From CAZJUP01 sp964549275 (GTDB lineage: Bacteria > Fidelibacterota > Marinisomatia > Marinisomatales > TCS55): a DNA stretch of 28,842 nt. The position numbers were made by a program, and so were the translations under genes. The notes beneath the pieces were generated by a model that ran no database searches, was not told the DNA's origin, and worked only from the letters and a program-made list of their open reading frames with translations. Positions 15,253 to 22,540 of the stretch are shown here, piece after piece. Within the stretch, counting starts at the first letter, position 1. Every line of letters starts with the position of its first letter. Location: assembly GCA_964549275.1 (NCBI GenBank), contig CAZJUP010000023.1, forward strand, positions 1-28,842. The letters are read 5' to 3'.

Positions 15253-18252
15253 TCACCTTGTTAATATCATTTTTTTTGTATGTCTGAAACTTCCTGCAGA
15301 AAGCTGGTAAAAATACACGCCACTCCCCACCGGTGCACCCCATCTATTGTGACCATCCCAACTGACTTGATAATATCCTGCCGGATAATACCCATTTTTT
15401 AGAATTGATACAGATTGTCCTAAAATATCATAAATTGTGAGGGTTATCCACCCGTCCTGAGGGAGTTCAAATTGAATGGAAGTTTCGGGGTTAAACGGGT
15501 TTGGATAATTTTGCCTTAAAGCAAACTCTTTTGGCAGAAGTGTATTTTCTACTGCTAATGGTTGTCCACTCCCTGCTTTCATAATCACAAAATGACCCAA
15601 AGTTTTTGCAATTCCAACTAAACTGTTTCCATTTGGAGATACTCTTGTTGGTAACTCTCTCCACGAGTTCCCGTCCCAAAATCCAACCACTAAAAGTTGT
15701 GGGATTTGATCCGACAATTTTGATGGGATCTCAATGGTAACCGGCGCAACTAAATTCAATGCTTTCCCTACAGGGCTCACCGTATATATCTCACTCGAAG
15801 TTAGAGGAAGATTCGTATTAGGGGCATTATCAAGTTTATTTAGATTTCCTTTCCCACTTAAAATAAATATATCTTCACTTAAAGCATTTCCAGGGATGTC
15901 CATACGAAAATTGTAATTATCAGCAAATAAAGTCGCTCCGACTCTACCTTCAGTGTAAGTCACATTATAGGAAAATGATGTATCCAACTCTGTTTGTCCA
16001 TACCTCAATTTACCTTTAAGATTGATGTCTAAGGTTCCACTGGATTTTAATCGATAATTATGAGCCACAAGAATACTGTCATTCCCCGGTAGGATTTGAG
16101 AAACCACTTCTTTGCTTTCGCCTCCATTTGTTGCAGTAATTTTTATTTTATTAGGAGCCATTAATGATGACCCTAAAGCATATAGGTCCAGTTCATCTGT
16201 GAAAACCGGATTCTGAAAAAACCCTGATGTAAATACGGGTTTAGTTGTATCCGAATAAAAGAAAGTTGCCCTCATCATATAATTCCATCCATCAAGAGAA
16301 CTACCACTCACATTAAAGTCCGAAAGGCTTGCCATTTCTTTTTCACCACCATAATTAAATGCATATGTATAAGTTTTTCCATCAGCATTTCGATCCATTG
16401 CCAAATAAGTTCCTATGGAATCATCTTCCACAAAACCAACAAATACTTCCTGTAAATCTTTTAATTGTTCAGCATAGGGAGATAAGTCCACAACTAAAAA
16501 TTCTGATGAAGTTATACTGCTGACGGTAGGTGAAAAAATAAATGGAGTGATTACATCTTCCACTGTACCATCCGTTCCAATGGGTTTCCAAACATGAATT
16601 TCGAAATCTTTTTCTGCGTCCAAAGGTGTAGTACTCCCTGAAAACTCCTGTTCAAACCCTGCCATAACTTTAAATTCAACGAGTTGGTTTTGAGCCATTG
16701 CCGGCTTAAAATGCATGGCCCAACCTTTTCCAACATTACTTTCTCCCCCTCCCCAGCCTAACCAGCCAAAGCTGCCTCCGTCATAAGAAAAAACATCAGG
16801 GGTTCCATCATCGTAGGCAATTTCATCATATTCAGAGTATTCTGATATATCATATCCTTTAGACACAAAATCATACACCGAAGCAGTATTTTTTGTATTT
16901 GCAACGATAAATACAGCTTTAGCTACTTTTTCTGTATCATGGTCAACCAAATGGGTGGCACCATCTACAATATCTTTCACAGAAATTGAGTTATTAGTGT
17001 ATTCAATAACAGCATATTCAGGTCGTGTAGAATTTTGAGCTGTAAGTGTCATTTCCATCGAATCGGCGGAAGAAGAATATTCAATGTAATTAGGTGATAA
17101 TTTTAATATTGAATTGTTCGGAACATTTTGATTCGCTAGTCTAAACGTAAATTGAGGTTTGGCTCTCATTGGGATGAAAGATTCATATCCATATTTTCTA
17201 TCAACGGTTATATCATCTAAATAGTTTGCAATATACCAATTCTTCAGAAATCCTTTATGGTCAAGACCTGTATTTTTATTAGAGAGAATTGTATTAAATG
17301 CTGTAAACCCATTTGAAGTATTCGTCATAACATCTTTGATAACTTCAACACCAAACTGCTCAACATAATAGAGCGTGAATAATGAGGCCATGGCGTAATG
17401 TTGTATATCCGATTCCCACTTCCAGCTTATTGAAGGATCTTGCAGGTAATATGCGTGAGAAATGTACTCACCTCCACACAAAATAGTCGCCATTTCACTT
17501 AATCCTTCATTGAACTGGGTATCCTCATCTGGATCATAAGTATAATGTATAAGATGCTGAAATTCATGACTGAGGGTAGCCTCAGTATAACTTATTGTAG
17601 AACCTATGTCAATGTAGACAATATCTCTCTGATTACTCCCTTCATAATTTGTCTGATCCCATGGTGAGAAATACCCGGCAACTCCAGAATATAGATCTGC
17701 AAATAGAAAATCAACTATTCCATCGCCATCTTTATCAGGCGGATTGCCAAAATATTCTAATTCAATATCCCATACTCCTTTTGTTGTATCGATGGATCCT
17801 ATTGGTGTTTTTGTTTCCAATAATGATTTATACTGTTCAGCTAAAGCATCGGAAATAGTATTTGCACTATGGAGTATGGTTGTATCTGCCCAAATAGCAA
17901 CATGGTCTCCTTTTGCAAGTAATTTTGCCCCAATTTGATTGCGGACGGAATTTCCCTGTTCATCGGATTGTAAAACATAAAATAAATCTATCTCTCCAAT
18001 CGTATAAGCTTTCTGACGAATGAGTGGCATTTTCATTTTTTTGTATAATTCAGGATGATTTTTCTCCATATATCTGTTTACAGCTTGCTCTTTCTCTAAT
18101 GAACTATTGGGAGATCCACAGATGTTCCTTTCATTCTTTAATATCGGCTTGTCATCAGTAAAACCCATATGTTTCAAACTTGCATTCCCGGGTATGCCGC
18201 CATATAAATAACCAAACACGATTGTGGTTGTGATAAAAGTATTCTTAATCAT
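15253..18252 (-). CDS. large secreted zinc metallopeptidase with C-terminal sorting domain
   Basis: This 999-residue protein starts with a signal peptide (about 1-24). The catalytic part contains HEFQHLIH (His229, Glu230, His233) and, fifteen residues on, NEGLSEMA with Glu249 as the likely third ligand. A DKDGDGIVDFLFAD calcium-binding-type loop lies before it, as in M6/immune-inhibitor-A-like or related gluzincins. The middle holds beta-sandwich domains (about 480-870). The last 95 residues begin LRQNYPNPFNP and end with GVYFYQLSAGSFRHTKKMIL, the FlgD-like/type A sorting domain used in FCB-group bacteria for type IX or related secretion. It likely degrades extracellular protein. The stop overlaps the start region of the downstream lipoprotein. 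Confidence 0.85.
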   Translation of the reverse strand: MIKNTFITTTIVFGYLYGGIPGNASLKHMGFTDDKPILKNERNICGSPNSSLEKEQAVNRYMEKNHPELYKKMKMPLIRQKAYTIGEIDLFYVLQSDEQGNSVRNQIGAKLLAKGDHVAIWADTTILHSANTISDALAEQYKSLLETKTPIGSIDTTKGVWDIELEYFGNPPDKDGDGIVDFLFADLYSGVAGYFSPWDQTNYEGSNQRDIVYIDIGSTISYTEATLSHEFQHLIHYTYDPDEDTQFNEGLSEMATILCGGEYISHAYYLQDPSISWKWESDIQHYAMASLFTLYYVEQFGVEVIKDVMTNTSNGFTAFNTILSNKNTGLDHKGFLKNWYIANYLDDITVDRKYGYESFIPMRAKPQFTFRLANQNVPNNSILKLSPNYIEYSSSADSMEMTLTAQNSTRPEYAVIEYTNNSISVKDIVDGATHLVDHDTEKVAKAVFIVANTKNTASVYDFVSKGYDISEYSEYDEIAYDDGTPDVFSYDGGSFGWLGWGGGESNVGKGWAMHFKPAMAQNQLVEFKVMAGFEQEFSGSTTPLDAEKDFEIHVWKPIGTDGTVEDVITPFIFSPTVSSITSSEFLVVDLSPYAEQLKDLQEVFVGFVEDDSIGTYLAMDRNADGKTYTYAFNYGGEKEMASLSDFNVSGSSLDGWNYMMRATFFYSDTTKPVFTSGFFQNPVFTDELDLYALGSSLMAPNKIKITATNGGESKEVVSQILPGNDSILVAHNYRLKSSGTLDINLKGKLRYGQTELDTSFSYNVTYTEGRVGATLFADNYNFRMDIPGNALSEDIFILSGKGNLNKLDNAPNTNLPLTSSEIYTVSPVGKALNLVAPVTIEIPSKLSDQIPQLLVVGFWDGNSWRELPTRVSPNGNSLVGIAKTLGHFVIMKAGSGQPLAVENTLLPKEFALRQNYPNPFNPETSIQFELPQDGWITLTIYDILGQSVSILKNGYYPAGYYQVSWDGHNRWGAPVGSGVYFYQLSAGSFRHTKKMILTR

Positions 18253-18511
18253 TTTTTTTGAGAGCCTTAAGATTATTTATTAGAAAACGAAGTTAATTAC
18301 GTGGTAACTATTAAGTGAATTTTACCTTTGTAATTCGCTCGAGAAAATACAGGAGGTATTTCGGTTTTCCCAATGGAGATTCTCCTTTGAATAGGTGGAT
18401 ATAGCATTATTATCATCTTTTATTTTACATAAAATAAACAGATTCCTTTACTCATCTCGATGAGGCTTCCTTCAAACCATCCGAAATTCTCTTAATTGTG
18501 TTCAATATAAT
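18253..18511 (-). other. non-coding gap upstream of the 999-residue peptidase
   Basis: About 260 bp with no credible ORF and no clear promoter. It contains short dyads, for example AAATAC...GTATTT near 18344-18361 and GGAGA/TCTCC near 18375-18387. These could be operator-like, but are as likely chance in AT-rich DNA. Confidence 0.3.
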
Positions 18512-18534
18512 AAACCCCGCAAAAAGCAGGGTTT
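18512..18534 (-). terminator. hairpin after tRNA-Gly
   Basis: AAACCCTGC (18534-18526 on the minus strand) pairs with GCGGGGTTT (18520-18512) across a 5-base T loop, nine base pairs with one G-U. It lies 9 bp past the 3' end of tRNA-Gly. The following sequence is AT-rich but not a pure U-run. Confidence 0.6.
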
Positions 18535-18542
18535 TGTATTTG

Positions 18543-18615
<73 letters not shown>

Positions 18616-18681
18616 AATAATCTTTAAATCAAATAATTATATCTTTTTAGCATTGGGAATTTAAAGGTGTTTAAAAATGGG

Positions 18682-19134
18682 TCAAACGGATTTTGGAAAA
18701 AATTCCAGGCGACGTTCTTCCCTGAATAAAATGACTAAGGACAATGCCAAATAAATAAAATCCTCTATTAATCTGCGAAAACTTATAGTTTCGCCCCCAC
18801 CTTCACTGACCGAAAAGCATCCGCAATCTATATCAATCCCTCTAGCCAGAGCCTGCGAAATTGCCACAATAAAAACGACCATCATAACTGCACTCATCAC
18901 CGCTGCACCGTCCACCATAATCCCCGCAATTAAACAAATGCCGACAAATAATTCCAACCATGGCATGATGAGACCCATTAAATTCTCCAAACCAAAAGGA
19001 AGCATGTGGTAATTCCCTATGGCTTCTGAAAAAGCAGCAGGATGCATGATTTTATCCCAGCTCGCATATATAAATATGACACCAACGATCATCCTTGCAA
19101 AAAATACACCTTGGACTTTAAAATATCTTCTCAT
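18682..19134 (-). CDS. MauE/DoxX family redox-associated membrane protein
   Basis: This 150-residue protein has four hydrophobic segments (about 10-26, 48-72, 76-95 and 120-137) and the family motif RGIDIDCGCF at about 98-107, in which the Cys-Gly-Cys pair is placed like the redox pair of MauE-type proteins. MauE and relatives are thought to move electrons or thiols across the membrane to periplasmic redox proteins, and DoxD/DoxX relatives form part of thiosulfate:quinone oxidoreductase. Its start overlaps the rhodanese stop (ATGA), so the two are translationally coupled. With the upstream selenoprotein this suggests a membrane electron partner for a periplasmic Cys/Sec enzyme; that step is inference. 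Confidence 0.8.
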   Translation of the reverse strand: MRRYFKVQGVFFARMIVGVIFIYASWDKIMHPAAFSEAIGNYHMLPFGLENLMGLIMPWLELFVGICLIAGIMVDGAAVMSAVMMVVFIVAISQALARGIDIDCGCFSVSEGGGETISFRRLIEDFIYLALSLVILFREERRLEFFPKSV

Positions 19135-19622
19135 TGTTCAATTTCAGTTGGATAATTTGCTTTCGTCCATTCCATCCACCCCCCTTTAAACACATAAATC
19201 AGATTAAATCCCTGAGATTGTAATTCATAGGCTAATTCGTCACTGGAACCACATCCTTCATCCCCACAATACACAACTATAGGGGTATTTTTCCCTTGAA
19301 TTGCATCAATATTAAAAACCAGTTCTAACAAAAACCCATTTTTCCAAGCTTTTTCAATATGTCCCTTTGAATAATATTCTTCATCTCGAGCGTCAATGAA
19401 TAACACCCCCAAATCAAATAATTCTTTTGCCTGTTTTAAGGAAATAGTTGCAATTATCGGCTCGGATGAATTATTGACTGACACTGATTCTGTTTTTTCA
19501 ATTTTGGGTGCAAGCCATGGAATGCGATCTACTCTAATGATATTTGCACTAATCCCAATAATGATAGACAGAATCGTTAATAATAAGGCTTGACATAATG
19601 GGGATTTCAATGTGCAAATCAT
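19131..19622 (-). CDS. membrane-anchored rhodanese-like protein
   Basis: This 163-residue protein has an N-terminal hydrophobic anchor (about 10-28) and a single rhodanese domain at about 60-160. The active-site loop is VVYCGDEGCGSSDELA, with Cys119 as the expected sulfur or selenium carrier, preceded by the CH2A-type block LFIDARDEEYYSKGHIEKAW. The domain should face the periplasm. It begins 7 bp after the selenoprotein stop and overlaps the MauE/DoxX gene by 4 bp. Single-domain rhodaneses transfer persulfide sulfur or bind selenium, so a role in chalcogen transfer with the neighbour is plausible. The loop is longer than the usual CxxGxR form and has a second Cys. Confidence 0.85.
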   Translation of the reverse strand: MICTLKSPLCQALLLTILSIIIGISANIIRVDRIPWLAPKIEKTESVSVNNSSEPIIATISLKQAKELFDLGVLFIDARDEEYYSKGHIEKAWKNGFLLELVFNIDAIQGKNTPIVVYCGDEGCGSSDELAYELQSQGFNLIYVFKGGWMEWTKANYPTEIEQ

Positions 19623-19629
19623 TGGGATA

Positions 19630-20754
19630 TTAAAGTTGTTTTTGTTCCAATGATAAACAGGTTTTCAACGTCTTATCTACATAAGCGAGTAATGTTTCTT
19701 CATCTCCAATATCTCGATTAAGTGGAATGAGAGAATAAAACGAAGTATTCACCGCATCATTTAATTTACTTTCAGATTCTCTTAAGTTTTTCTGATAAGA
19801 ATCAACCATTTTTAAAACATTGGGGTTACTTTCATAGATTTCTTCTAAAGATTTATTCGGATCTCTTTTTTGAAGATTGTTAAGGCGTTTGCCTAAGGTT
19901 ATCAATGCCATTTTTGCACCGGTGATATCTTGTATCGGCTTTTCTTTATCCTCAATTTTAATATCGATTCTTCCTATATATTTCCCTTGAATACTCATGG
20001 CATAAACAAGCGGAGATTCTTTTTTCTGCGGTTTTTCTGGTCGAGTTCGAGCAGTTTCCCGGCTTGCAAAAATGTAATTAGCCCCGGTGAACTGTTCTCG
20101 GGCTTTTTGTAATTCATTTCGCGTTGAGTTTAATAAAATAACAATAATATCTACACTATCTTTTACTATTTCAATTTCTTTTTTTCCTGCATCAAGATAA
20201 TTAAGCAATTCGAGAGATTCAACCGATCTTGGAATTTGTGTCAAAAGTCCGATCACACCGACTTTAAGACCGCCTCTCTCTATCTTAACATTGGATCTAA
20301 AAGCCAACCTCCCTGTTTTTTTATCTATAAGATTAGCAGAAATAAATTCAGCCTGAGAAGAGGCTTTCAATTCTTTCAAAAACTCATACCCAGCGGCAAA
20401 ATCATTCTGTCCTATATTAAAAACGTCATAACCGATATGGTCACATCCTTTAATGACTGCCCTGGCTTTTAATTTTGCAGACTCTTCCTTGCCTGGTACA
20501 AGATAGTGGTGCTCAAAAAAAGCATCACCTGCATCTAAAAGTAAAGGGACAATCCCTTCCTTTTCAATTTGATCAACATAGTTTGCTCTTCTGGGCAGAC
20601 CGCCCAGTGGATTAGTCTTTCAGCCACAGGGGTCAAGTTGACCCCTGACATTGGTTGTGACCAATAATGTTGTCTTTTGTAAATCAATGGATTGATCGCA
20701 GGACCAAAATCCATACAGTAGTACAAAAAGCAGAATATGTTTCATGATTCTCAT
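19630..20754 (-). CDS. selenoprotein of the 5'-nucleotidase/metallophosphatase fold (in-frame UGA = Sec)
   Basis: Reading starts at the ATG at 20754 (or 20745, three codons later) and gives 374 residues if the TGA at 20622-20620 is read as residue 45. The N-terminus is an export signal (MKHILLFVLLYGFWSCDQ) with a possible lipobox cysteine. The order TTNVRGQLDPCGU-KTNPLGGLPRRANYVDQ, then LLLDAGD (71-77), then GYDVFNIGQNDFAAG (108-122), follows the UshA/SoxB pattern. The usual first metal motif NDxHG is here NVRG, and GNHEFDFG is GQNDFAAG, so classical phosphatase chemistry is doubtful. I recall homologues with CGC at the CGU position. The C-terminal third is helical. No heme motif is present. 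Rhodanese and MauE/DoxX follow. A scan that stops at UGA leaves only 19630-20379. Confidence 0.85.
20591..20622 (-). promoter_or_regulatory. bacterial SECIS element with its UGA codon
   Basis: The UGA is at 20622-20620. After 12 nt, CUGGGC (20607-20602) pairs perfectly with GCCCAG (20596-20591) around the five-base apical loop GGUCU (20601-20597). The distance from UGA to loop is 18 nt, within the range I know for bacterial SECIS, and GGUCU is the loop I remember from the E. coli fdhF element bound by SelB. The stem also encodes the conserved Gly-Gly-Leu-Pro, so some of its conservation could be protein-driven. Confidence 0.82.
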
Positions 20755-20795
20755 TGATTGAATTTATTCTTTCTTTAAATAAAGCTCAAGAATTC

Positions 20796-21137
20796 TTATC
20801 CTCCTGATAATTTTCCATGATATCCTTTGGATAAAAGAAGTTCCAGAACTTTATTACGAACATTTCCCTGAATGTGTATGTTGTTATGCTTGATTGTCCC
20901 CCCTGCTCCACAAAAACGTTTTAGAACTTGTCCGAGACTCTTCATTTCTTGCAAACTCCCTCTGAATCCTTTGATTACAGTTACATATTTACCCCCACCT
21001 TTTCTTTCTAAATGAATTCGTAAGTCCTGTTCAGCTGGGTTATGGATATTACCAGATTGAGATTCATCATTTTGAATGGTCCAATCTGGTTGTGTTGAAA
21101 ATACAATGTTAGTTTTTTCTTTTCTTAATTCCTTCAT
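20796..21137 (-). CDS. yciH: SUI1/eIF1-like translation factor (YciH)
   Basis: This 113-residue protein has a disordered N-terminal 45 residues and then a SUI1 domain. Its core LRIHLERKGGGKYVTVIKGF is followed by LKRFCGAGGTIKHNNIHIQG and a terminal VLELLLSKGYHGKLSGG, all standard for YciH. Bacterial YciH binds the small ribosomal subunit and resembles eIF1 in start-site stringency. It is complete. It lies 50 bp after the collagen-like gene and 41 bp before the selenoprotein, all on the same strand. Confidence 0.92.
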   Translation of the reverse strand: MKELRKEKTNIVFSTQPDWTIQNDESQSGNIHNPAEQDLRIHLERKGGGKYVTVIKGFRGSLQEMKSLGQVLKRFCGAGGTIKHNNIHIQGNVRNKVLELLLSKGYHGKLSGG

Positions 21138-21187
21138 TTTATAGCGCAGGAGTATTTTTTAATAATGAACCGCTTAGCAATCAATTT

Positions 21188-21730
21188 CTAATTCCTTTTT
21201 AAGGGGATTAATCCTTGTTTTGTCCATATTTCAAGGTTTTTTGAAACATAGTGTCCACCGGAAGCTGTCACAGCCAAATAATACATTTCGATGCCATCGG
21301 AACCGGGTAAAATGGAAAGAGAAGTAAAATCGTTCTCGTGGTCAATATTGGTTAGAAACTCAAAAGTATCTCCAATAAGGAGAGGTGATTTGTTTCGCAT
21401 TCGATATAAATTTCCAAAATTAGAAAGACCTACAAATCCAACTTCCGGAGGAGCTATACCGAAGGAATAATGAATCACTGAAACGATCGTTTCGTTTTTC
21501 TCTCCAGATTTTTGACTATTGGACCATGCTTCCAGTTTTAACAAAAGGTCATTGGGTACAGATTTCCCCGGAGGTCCTTGTTTGCCGGGTAATCCCGGTT
21601 CTCCCATTTCCCCTTTTTCACCCTGTATTCCCTGAATACCTTGTTCACCATGAGGCCCCTGAGGTCCCGGAACTGTCTGAGGAGTACATCCAACAGCCAA
21701 AATAAGAATTGTGAGAAACTGAATCTTCAT
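21188..21730 (-). CDS. lipoprotein with collagen-like Gly-X-Y repeat
   Basis: This 180-residue protein has a lipoprotein signal (LAVGC, Cys15). Twelve uninterrupted Gly-X-Y triplets span about 22-57, rich in Pro, Glu and Gln (GPQGPHGEQGIQGIQ at its start). A globular domain of about 120 residues follows, with no recognised family. The triplets should form a short collagen triple helix, so the protein is probably a trimer projecting from the membrane with the globular part outward. The start ATG directly abuts the stop of the Pycsar-like gene (no gap), implying coupled translation. Short collagen repeats are often length-variable between strains. Confidence 0.82.
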   Translation of the reverse strand: MKIQFLTILILAVGCTPQTVPGPQGPHGEQGIQGIQGEKGEMGEPGLPGKQGPPGKSVPNDLLLKLEAWSNSQKSGEKNETIVSVIHYSFGIAPPEVGFVGLSNFGNLYRMRNKSPLLIGDTFEFLTNIDHENDFTSLSILPGSDGIEMYYLAVTASGGHYVSKNLEIWTKQGLIPLKRN

Positions 21731-22282
21731 TTATCCTGCCGGAAACAGATAAGGCAGAGCCCTGCCCCATGCCATGGACATAATGATAAGTAGTTCAGAA
21801 ATGATTGCCGTAGCAAAAAACATAATTGCCCGCTTCATGGCTGCATTTTTATAGGCATTTATTTTGCCCAATGCAAACAATTGTGTGGCAAACATATTAT
21901 ACGTTTTTTCAGGATCTTCAGAAACATCTTCAAGATAATTTGCATATTCAGTAGGTGAATTGAATTGGCTGATCCCCCCAAAAAATGTAACATTAATATC
22001 AGGTATTTCATCCGGCGTATCTTCATTCCTTACTCGTGGAACAATAACCAGCATAAGATTAATGATAGCCAAAAGAGCTGCAATAAAATAAATAACAACC
22101 ATCACAAACTTAAACCAATCCATTTGAACTTTTAAAAAATGGACAATAAAAAAGACCATAAATACTCCTAAAATTGACATTAAAGTAAATGCCTTCTGAT
22201 CTGTGCGCTGGAGTATTTGCTGTTCACTGGCCAAGATTTGAAAAATCGGCGCGTTTCCACTTTTAATATGTTTTGATTCCAT
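21731..22282 (-). CDS. DUF5706 / Pycsar-effector-like (PycTM-type) membrane protein
   Basis: This 183-residue protein has two adjacent membrane helices (about 34-52 and 60-82), a cytoplasmic segment and a third helix near 150-170. The pattern ILQRTDQKAFTLMSILGV before helix 1, and FFGGISQFNSPTEYANYLED followed by FATQLFALGKINAYKNAAMKRA before helix 3, matches what I know of DUF5706, the membrane effector of Pycsar antiphage systems that responds to cyclic CMP/UMP. No nucleotide cyclase gene is next to it. Its partner here is a collagen-repeat lipoprotein immediately downstream. It may be an orphan family member with a non-defence role. Family assignment is moderate. Confidence 0.62.
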   Translation of the reverse strand: MESKHIKSGNAPIFQILASEQQILQRTDQKAFTLMSILGVFMVFFIVHFLKVQMDWFKFVMVVIYFIAALLAIINLMLVIVPRVRNEDTPDEIPDINVTFFGGISQFNSPTEYANYLEDVSEDPEKTYNMFATQLFALGKINAYKNAAMKRAIMFFATAIISELLIIMSMAWGRALPYLFPAG

Positions 22283-22418
22283 AAGTATTAACCTTTTTTA
22301 GCCTTTATAATGATAACGAATACGATTAAACCAATCTGTGAATCTTAAGCAACATTGGCAGAGATTACAAGACAGGTTTTACATACCATGATTTTAAAAT
22401 GATCTATAATCGAAGCAG

Positions 22419-22491
<73 letters not shown>

Positions 22492-22540
22492 AAAAAGGGC
22501 AAGAAATTACATCGATTCTTTTACCTTGTCCAAGGCTATC

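Noticed and set aside
7998..18500. Shared 14-mer ATTCTCTTAATTGT near 8003-8016 and 18488
   Set aside because: About this many 14-base matches are expected by chance in a window this size, and one copy is inside a coding frame.
19630..20379. A separate 249-residue gene starting at TTG
   Set aside because: It lacks a signal peptide and ribosome site and begins in the middle of a conserved fold. The same frame extends upstream to a proper signal peptide through a single TGA followed by a SECIS-like hairpin.
20535..20726. 63-codon ORF across the selenoprotein start region
   Set aside because: It is an out-of-frame reading over the signal peptide and SECIS; its product has no protein-like pattern.
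19630..20754. Pseudogene broken by a nonsense mutation
   Set aside because: There is only one disruption, it falls exactly at a CG-x redox motif, a SECIS-type hairpin sits at the right distance, and the rest of the frame is intact with tight downstream coupling. Not fully excluded without homologues.
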